Below, piece by piece: positions 6,423-10,593 of a DNA stretch of 10,593 nucleotides (within the stretch, counting starts at the first letter, position 1; every line of letters starts with the position of its first letter). This DNA is from Candidatus Gastranaerophilales bacterium. Lineage in GTDB: Bacteria; Cyanobacteriota; Vampirovibrionia; Gastranaerophilales; Gastranaerophilaceae. The translations under genes and the position numbers were made by a program. The notes below the pieces were generated by a model. The model was not told where the DNA came from. It did no database searches and saw only the letters and a program-made list of their open reading frames with translations. The DNA is taken from NCBI GenBank assembly GCA_900772035.1, contig CAAGQE010000035.1, positions 1 through 10,593 on the forward strand, in the 5' to 3' direction.

Positions 6423-6432
6423 ATTTTCAAAT
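6409..6432. repeat. Perfect 9-bp inverted repeat overlapping the sigma-28-type -35 box
   Basis: ATTTGAAAA (6409-6417) and TTTTCAAAT (6424-6432) are exact reverse complements around a 6-nt spacer. The -35 box (6415-6422) lies inside it. A dimeric regulator bound here would block or modulate the promoter. No T-run follows, so it is not a terminator. Confidence 0.6.
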
Positions 6433-6480
6433 CGCAATTGTAAAGATTTTGTAACATGTCAAAAGTTGCTTGTAATAACT

Positions 6481-6494
6481 GTTTTCATGAAAAC
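6481..6494. repeat. 14-bp perfect palindrome GTTTTCATGAAAAC
   Basis: It is fully self-complementary with no spacer and lies next to the T-run of the terminator at 6496-6534, about 60 bp upstream of the sigma-28-type promoter. It could be an operator or part of a compound terminator. Confidence 0.45.
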
Positions 6495-6495
6495 G

Positions 6496-6534
6496 AAAAA
6501 GGCAGAATTCCCTTTTGTAAAAAAATCCCGCCTT
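6496..6534 (-). terminator. Intrinsic terminator of the two-gene operon (314-aa paralogue and Ala/Gly/Ser-rich protein)
   Basis: On the minus strand AAGGCGGGATT pairs with AATTCTGCCTT (6534-6524 with 6509-6499), with two G-U pairs possible only in the minus-strand RNA. Five T follow (complement of 6496-6500). It lies about 25 bp past the stop codon at 6560 and separates this operon from the 295-aa paralogue gene. Confidence 0.75.
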
Positions 6535-6559
6535 GCTTCGTTACAAAAATTTACAACAT

Positions 6560-7381
6560 CTATGATGAAATATTATCGACAGATTTTTTAGCGCCTTCCA
6601 TTTCATCTTTCAACATTTTTTTGACGACATCGTTTTGAACGTCAATCATTTTTACAACAGTTTCAATATTTTTTACTTTGTTTTCCAAAATCGTATCGGC
6701 GTTTGCTTGAATTCTACCCGTTACGTTTTGATATGCAGCCAAAGCAGCGCTGCTTGTCCCTTGCATCAAGTTACCGACGATTGTACCTGCGATACCGTAT
6801 ACACCCGCATAAGGCGAAATAGCCTGCAAAATACCACCGATACCCGAAACAACACCCGCTGCGGGGATAACTAAACTGTTGGCATAACCGTAACCTGCCG
6901 CAACACCTGTTGAATAAGCCGCCGCGTTGATACCTGCAATACCTGCAATATCGGAAGCCGATGCGATTGAAGCAGCAGCCCCTGTTACATAACCTGAACT
7001 TGAGGAGCCGAAGCCCGACATTACAGATGCTGCACCGCTCGGAAATCCGGGGTATGAACCCAAATCGCTGATACCGAATGCTGCGTTTCCGCCGTCAACT
7101 GCTGATGTACCGCCCGAAATCGGTGTCCAATAAGAAGTACCGGGAATGTTGATAGAGGAATTACCGCCCATAACTGACATAAAGTTACTAGGAGCAATAA
7201 ATCTTGCAATGTTCCACAACCAACTTCCTGCCGTACCGAAACCTGCACCGTCTGTTGCAGAACCGCTGACAACAATATCTCTCAATTGGTCGTATGTTTG
7301 GAACAACATAGCTTTAGCGTCACCGCTTGCTTTCCCGTATTTGTTGGAAATTACCAACATACTGTCATTTTTGTAAGCCAT
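6560..7381 (-). CDS. Ala/Gly/Ser-rich protein of unknown function with helical C-terminus
   Basis: I do not recognise this 273-aa protein. It has a hydrophilic N-terminal helix (about 1-38, no signal peptide), a Gly/Ser/aromatic-rich linker (40-130), a long Ala/Gly/Ser/Ile-rich hydrophobic section (about 131-210) and a charged helical tail (about 224-270, including ENKVKNIETVVKMIDVQ). There is no Cys. The hydrophobic section is small-residue-rich like glycine-zipper or membrane-inserting segments, with a possible coiled-coil tail as in some secreted translocators; this is analogy only. The start at 7381 has a strong GAGGGGAG site 6 nt upstream. It begins 15 nt after the stop of the 314-aa paralogue gene and shares its operon, so joint function or joint export is likely. 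Confidence 0.8.
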   Translation of the reverse strand: MAYKNDSMLVISNKYGKASGDAKAMLFQTYDQLRDIVVSGSATDGAGFGTAGSWLWNIARFIAPSNFMSVMGGNSSINIPGTSYWTPISGGTSAVDGGNAAFGISDLGSYPGFPSGAASVMSGFGSSSSGYVTGAAASIASASDIAGIAGINAAAYSTGVAAGYGYANSLVIPAAGVVSGIGGILQAISPYAGVYGIAGTIVGNLMQGTSSAALAAYQNVTGRIQANADTILENKVKNIETVVKMIDVQNDVVKKMLKDEMEGAKKSVDNISS

Positions 7382-7396
7382 CTGTTACTCCCCTCG

Positions 7397-8341
7397 TTAA
7401 GCAAATACTTTAAATACTTTTTCAATGTTTTTATCAAGAACTGATTTCAATGAAGACAATTCGGTTTGAAGTGCTTCTTGTTCCGTATCCAATTGACGTA
7501 ATTGAAGTTCAAGCGATCTGTCCTGTGATTGAATATCTTGTGTTTCAGCGTTGATTGATGCAATTTCTTTTTCGTACAATTCTTTGTTGTAAACATATTG
7601 GTTCATTGCATCTTGGTATGCATCCGTATCTTGAGTTTCGGTTGCAGCCATTGAAAGTTCGGTACCGCTGATGGTAGGGTCGATAATTCTTGAGACCTGA
7701 CCAGTCGCATCATAAGTCAACGTACAATGTTCGTGGTTTTCGGTAACTTCGCCCGTACCTTTGTAATATCTTTGGATTTCACCGTCTTCAATAGGATAAA
7801 CTTGAGATTTCAACCAATCTACATCCATGTAGAATTTTGTAGTTGAAGCGCTGTCTATATATGTGCAATATTGACCTGTACCGCTTGCTTTACCTGCGGC
7901 TTTGTCGATTGCAGGGTCATTTGCAGCATCTTTTTCATAAAGGCGGTGAGTTTCAGAACTTCCTTGAGTTGCAACTTCATAATAAACATTTCCGTCAGCA
8001 TCAACACCTTTTGTAACGTTACCTCTTGCGTTGCTGTATAAGCCGACGTTGTTGCTTGTGTATGTAACGTTAACTGTATATGTGTTGCCACCTTCCTGTT
8101 CGGGAGTATAAGAATTTACGTGGTATTTTGTACCGCCTGCGGAATATGTATATTCCGTCTTATAGTAGTCCGTAACACTCGGAGGTGTCGGAACAGTCAT
8201 TGAATATAATTTTTGATACAAATTTGAAGTTTGGTTTGCCAACGCAGTTCTTTGTTGGTTAATTTGTTGTCCTTCAAATTCAACGTTTGTTTTTCTTGCG
8301 GTAAGTCCCAAATATCTTGCTTGTGTTGCCGCTAAACCCAT
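7397..8341 (-). CDS. Conserved protein, 'MGLAxxQARxLGLTARK' family, filament-like architecture (paralogue 2)
   Basis: Function unknown. This 314-aa paralogue of the 5462-6349 product starts MGLAATQARYLGLTARK and shares the VPTPP...YYKTEY block (50-64), the C-x-L-x-Y...G-x-[IV]-S-x-I block (206-219) and the C-terminal helix with LELQLRQLDTEQEAL and DKNIEKVFKVFA. The centre (about 65-200) differs in length and sequence and is rich in Tyr, Thr, Gly and Asp. Cys159 and Cys206 are its only cysteines. There is no signal peptide or membrane helix. GGAGG lies 10 nt before the ATG. It is first in an operon with the Ala/Gly/Ser-rich gene, behind a sigma-70-like promoter and a leader of about 135 nt, so it is regulated differently from its paralogue. 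Confidence 0.85.
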   Translation of the reverse strand: MGLAATQARYLGLTARKTNVEFEGQQINQQRTALANQTSNLYQKLYSMTVPTPPSVTDYYKTEYTYSAGGTKYHVNSYTPEQEGGNTYTVNVTYTSNNVGLYSNARGNVTKGVDADGNVYYEVATQGSSETHRLYEKDAANDPAIDKAAGKASGTGQYCTYIDSASTTKFYMDVDWLKSQVYPIEDGEIQRYYKGTGEVTENHEHCTLTYDATGQVSRIIDPTISGTELSMAATETQDTDAYQDAMNQYVYNKELYEKEIASINAETQDIQSQDRSLELQLRQLDTEQEALQTELSSLKSVLDKNIEKVFKVFA

Positions 8342-8421
8342 TTCTACATTTCCTCCGTTTGTGCTTATTATTTAGTTACATTTGTTCACACAACTTAATA
8401 ATAGCGCTTGTTTTGACCTCT

Positions 8422-8445
8422 GACGGAGCCTCTCTAAATTCCGTC
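8422..8445 (-). repeat. Stem in the long leader of the 314-aa paralogue operon
   Basis: GACGGA (8422-8427) and TCCGTC (8440-8445) can pair around a 12-nt loop about 85 nt before the start codon. A second small stem is possible upstream in the transcript: minus-strand GGGTT GAAAA AGCCC (8475-8461). I recognise no known riboswitch class. Confidence 0.4.
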
Positions 8446-8482
8446 TAACCACTCTGTTACGGGCTTTTTCAACCCACATGTA

Positions 8483-8512
8483 TTTATATAATGATTTTAT
8501 TGTTTTAATCAA
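8483..8512 (-). promoter_or_regulatory. Sigma-70-type promoter of the 314-aa paralogue operon
   Basis: On the minus strand -35 TTGATT (8512-8507) is followed after 18 nt by TATAAA (8488-8483, 5 of 6), or after 16 nt by TATATA (8490-8485). A start near 8476 gives a leader of about 135 nt. No sigma-28-like boxes are seen here. Confidence 0.5.
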
Positions 8513-8595
8513 TACAGAAAATGGTGGATATATTTTTTCAAATAAAAATTCGGATTGTATATATTGAAAAATTAAATAAATATAAATTAATTAAT

Positions 8596-8614
8596 CAATG
8601 AAAAATATTCATTG
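8596..8614. repeat. Inverted repeat CAATGAA-N5-TTCATTG upstream of nifU
   Basis: Perfect 7-bp arms (8596-8602 and 8608-8614) with a 5-nt AT spacer, directly upstream of a TAAAAT box (8615-8620) and 37 bp before the nifU start. Placement fits an operator controlling nifUS. It does not match the Fur or IscR consensus. Confidence 0.5.
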
Positions 8615-8650
8615 TAAAATATGAGTATAAGTAAAAGATTTGGAGAAATT

Positions 8651-9454
8651 ATGTGGGAATATACCGATAAAGTTACAGACTTATATAAAAACCCGAAAAA
8701 TGCGGGAATGATAGAAGACGCTGATGCAGTCGGCGAAGCAGGTTCTTTAACTTGCGGAGACATGTTGAAATTATATTTAAAGGTAGATGAAAACGGAATC
8801 ATTCAAGATGCGAAATTTCAAACTTTCGGTTGCGGTTCGGCAGTTGCAAGTTCAAGTATTTTGACAGAAATGATTATCGGAATGCACATTGACGAAGCAA
8901 GAAAGATTACAAACAAAGATATCGTTGATGAACTCGGCGGCTTGCCTCCTGCAAAAATGCATTGTTCCGTAATGGGACACGAAGCATTGGAAGCGGCAAT
9001 TGCTGATTATTACGGAGAGACTTGCGTTTCCGAAAAGAAAGAAAAAGTAATCTGCCAATGTTTCAACGTAACGGAAAATGTTATTAAAGAACAAATCAGA
9101 ACAAACCATTTAAAAACGGTTGAAGAAGTGACAGAATACACAAAAGCGGGCGGCGGATGCGGTCATTGCAAATCAGCAATCGAAGCAATTTTGAAAGAAG
9201 TAAACAAAGAGGCTCCGACGCTTACAAAGACGCAACAAATTTTGAAAGTCAGCAAAGTTATAGATAAATACGTTTCTCCCGAACTCAGAAAAGACAACGG
9301 AGATGTTGAACTTGTTGACGTTGACGGAAACAAAATCTATATCAAATTTGCAGGCAAATGCAGCGCTTGCCAAAAGTCACAACTTACAAGAAATTATGTT
9401 CAAAAGATATTGAGAACACATATTTCCGAAGACATAGAGGTTATATTGGTATAA
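8651..9454 (+). CDS. nifU: Iron-sulfur cluster scaffold protein NifU (three-domain)
   Basis: NifU assembles Fe-S clusters with sulfur supplied by NifS. All three domains are present in 267 aa. The IscU-like scaffold has Cys35 (LTCGDM), Cys61 (FGCGSAVASSS) and Cys105 (MHCSVMG). The central [2Fe-2S] domain has Cys135, Cys137, Cys170 and Cys173 (CQC and GGGCGHC). The C-terminal Nfu-like domain has GDVELVDVDG and Cys237-x2-Cys240. The start at 8651 (MWEYTDKV) is chosen because it matches the N-terminus of Azotobacter NifU (MWDYSEKV) and has GGAG 5 nt upstream; the in-frame ATG at 8621 adds ten unconserved residues. The nifS start codon follows the stop codon immediately. The linker before the Nfu domain is shorter than in Azotobacter. 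No nitrogenase genes are nearby, so a general Fe-S role is most likely. Confidence 0.96.
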   Translation: MWEYTDKVTDLYKNPKNAGMIEDADAVGEAGSLTCGDMLKLYLKVDENGIIQDAKFQTFGCGSAVASSSILTEMIIGMHIDEARKITNKDIVDELGGLPPAKMHCSVMGHEALEAAIADYYGETCVSEKKEKVICQCFNVTENVIKEQIRTNHLKTVEEVTEYTKAGGGCGHCKSAIEAILKEVNKEAPTLTKTQQILKVSKVIDKYVSPELRKDNGDVELVDVDGNKIYIKFAGKCSACQKSQLTRNYVQKILRTHISEDIEVILV

Positions 9455-10593
9455 ATGGACAATAAATTAATATATTTGGACAACAACGCAACTACAAAAG
9501 TTGACGAAAAAGTTTTAGAGGAAATGCTTCCGTACTTTTGCGAAAATTATGCAAACCCGGGAGGGATGTATGATTTTGCAGGTCATGTCGGCAAGAAAAT
9601 TCAAGAAGCAAGAGAAGCCGTAAAAGATTTTATGGGTGCAAATGACGCGAAAGAAATCTACTTTACGGGTTCGGGTTCTGAAGGCGCAAATACTGCCATA
9701 AGAGGTGTTGTCAACTCAACAGTCGGCAAAAAGCACATTATAACGACAAAAGTCGAACACCCTTGCGTATTGAACACATATAAAGACTTAGAAAAACAAG
9801 GTCATAAGGTTACATACCTCGGAGTTGATGCTGACGGGAATTTGAATTTCAAAGAACTTGAAAATGCGATAAGACCCGAAACCGCATTGGTTTCATTAAT
9901 GGCGGCAAACAATGAAACGGGTATAATTTTCCCGTATGAAAAAGTTGCAGAAATCGTAAAACAAATTAACCCCGAAACAAAGGTTTTTGTTGACGCGGTT
10001 CAAGCAGCGGGCAAAATCAAAATGGACTTTAAAAATACGAAGGTTGATTTTGCTTCAATTTCAGGTCATAAATTCCATGCACCGAAGGGTATCGGCGCAT
10101 TGTACGTCAAGGCAGGAACGGCGTTTTCACCCTTGATTACAGGAGGACACCAAGAAAAAGGCAAAAGAGCAGGTACAGAAAATACCGCAAGCATTATCGG
10201 TATGGGAAAGGCTGCGCAACTTGCTATCGACAGTTTGGGCGACGAATTGACTAGAGTAAAAAAACTTCGTGACAAACTTGAAAGAAGCATTTTGCAAAAC
10301 GTTTTCAACGCAAGACTCAACTCCTCAACGGGAAACAGAGTTCCGAACACAACAAACATCGGATTTGAGTACATTGAAGGCGAATTGATTTTGTTATACT
10401 TAAACCAACTCGGAATTTGTGCAAGTTCAGGCAGCGCATGCACTTCGGGCAGTTTGGACCCGAGCCACGTTTTAAGAGCAATGGGAGTACCGTTCACGGC
10501 TTTGCACGGAAGCATCAGATTGAGTTTAAGCAGATTTACGACAGAGGAAGAAATTGACTATGCTTGCAAAGTATTCCCTGAAGTTATCGAAAA
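9455..10593 (+). CDS. nifS: Cysteine desulfurase NifS (3' end outside window)
   Basis: This PLP enzyme converts cysteine to alanine and passes persulfide sulfur to NifU. The 379 codons present show YLDNNATTKVD at the N-terminus, TGSGSEGAN (71-79), His102 stacking on PLP (VEHPCVL), Asp180 and Gln183 (VDAVQAAG), the Schiff-base Lys206 (SGHKFHAPKG), RAGTENTA (238-245) and the flexible active-site loop SSGSACTSGSLDPSHVL with Cys329, then HGSIRLSLSR. The frame is open at the window end, probably about 10-20 residues short of a normal C-terminus. The ATG at 9455 abuts the nifU TAA at 9452-9454 with no good ribosome binding site, so translation is likely coupled. The NPSS motif common in the family reads NPGG at 34-37. 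Confidence 0.96.
   Translation, partial: MDNKLIYLDNNATTKVDEKVLEEMLPYFCENYANPGGMYDFAGHVGKKIQEAREAVKDFMGANDAKEIYFTGSGSEGANTAIRGVVNSTVGKKHIITTKVEHPCVLNTYKDLEKQGHKVTYLGVDADGNLNFKELENAIRPETALVSLMAANNETGIIFPYEKVAEIVKQINPETKVFVDAVQAAGKIKMDFKNTKVDFASISGHKFHAPKGIGALYVKAGTAFSPLITGGHQEKGKRAGTENTASIIGMGKAAQLAIDSLGDELTRVKKLRDKLERSILQNVFNARLNSSTGNRVPNTTNIGFEYIEGELILLYLNQLGICASSGSACTSGSLDPSHVLRAMGVPFTALHGSIRLSLSRFTTEEEIDYACKVFPEVIE

Larger units (their letters stand above)
8342..8650. other. Divergent intergenic region between the 314-aa paralogue operon and nifUS
   Basis: This 309-bp stretch holds no convincing gene. The half nearest the paralogue contains a long leader with a GACGGA/TCCGTC stem. The middle has the minus-strand promoter at 8483-8512. 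The half nearest nifU is extremely AT-rich and carries an inverted repeat at 8596-8614 and several possible plus-strand -10 boxes. Confidence 0.7.

Noticed and set aside
8342..8480. Cyclic-di-GMP (GEMM) riboswitch in the leader of the paralogue operon
   Set aside because: The conserved GEMM core sequences are not seen; only generic stems can be drawn.
8596..8614. Fur box upstream of nifU
   Set aside because: The arms resemble AATGA/TCATT, but the spacing between them is 7 nt instead of the 3 nt in the Fur consensus.
8621..8650. Ten-residue N-terminal extension of NifU
   Set aside because: The ATG at 8651 has GGAG 5 nt upstream and gives the known NifU N-terminus (MW-Asp/Glu-Y); the extension is unconserved.
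10066..10515. 149-codon open frame antisense to nifS
   Set aside because: It lies entirely within the well-supported nifS coding frame on the opposite strand, has no family resemblance and no ribosome binding site that stands out; it is a shadow frame.
8651..10593. Nitrogen-fixation island
   Set aside because: Only nifU and nifS are present; no nitrogenase structural or cofactor genes are visible, and NIF-type assembly genes also occur in non-fixing organisms.

Overview
The window is an AT-rich bacterial chromosomal segment carrying housekeeping genes, two signalling genes and an unusual cluster of apparently exported or surface structural proteins. My best guess for the source is a non-photosynthetic cyanobacterial relative (Vampirovibrionia/'Melainabacteria', gut Gastranaerophilales type). 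This is an inference: it rests on recalling the 'MGLAxxQARxLGLTARK' N-terminus and this style of 'HDLKTP' kinase from that group, together with the low GC and strong AGGAG-type ribosome binding sites. It was not tested by any search.

Layout. Positions 1-2109 (minus strand): a partial nusA and rimP in the usual translation/transcription operon order, with a gene for Mini-RNase III (mrnC) upstream. A strong intrinsic terminator lies just before rimP. Positions 2163-4256 (plus strand): a GT-B glycosyltransferase, then an orphan two-helix membrane histidine kinase with its own extended -10 promoter and a TTG start. Positions 4350-5162 (minus): an HD-domain protein related to HD-GYP phosphodiesterases but lacking the GYP loop. 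The kinase and the HD gene converge on two hairpins with T-runs on the minus strand.

Positions 5462-8341 (minus) are the most interesting part. Two paralogues (295 and 314 aa) share almost colinear N- and C-terminal helices but have divergent centres. They flank a 273-aa Ala/Gly/Ser-rich protein. The downstream paralogue has its own promoter that matches the flagellar sigma-28 (FliA/SigD) consensus at 15 of 16 bases, partly covered by a perfect inverted repeat. Conserved terminal helices around a variable centre, lack of a signal peptide and a sigma-28 promoter together suggest a filament-like or flagellar-export-dependent product. The upstream paralogue and the Ala/Gly/Ser-rich gene form a two-gene operon behind an ordinary sigma-70-like promoter and a leader of about 135 nt.

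Positions 8651-10593 (plus): nifU and nifS, directly adjacent. NifU has the three-domain architecture with all its cluster-binding cysteines, and NifS has its PLP lysine and active-site cysteine. NifS runs off the window end. No nitrogenase genes are visible, so these are most simply read as a general iron-sulfur assembly system.
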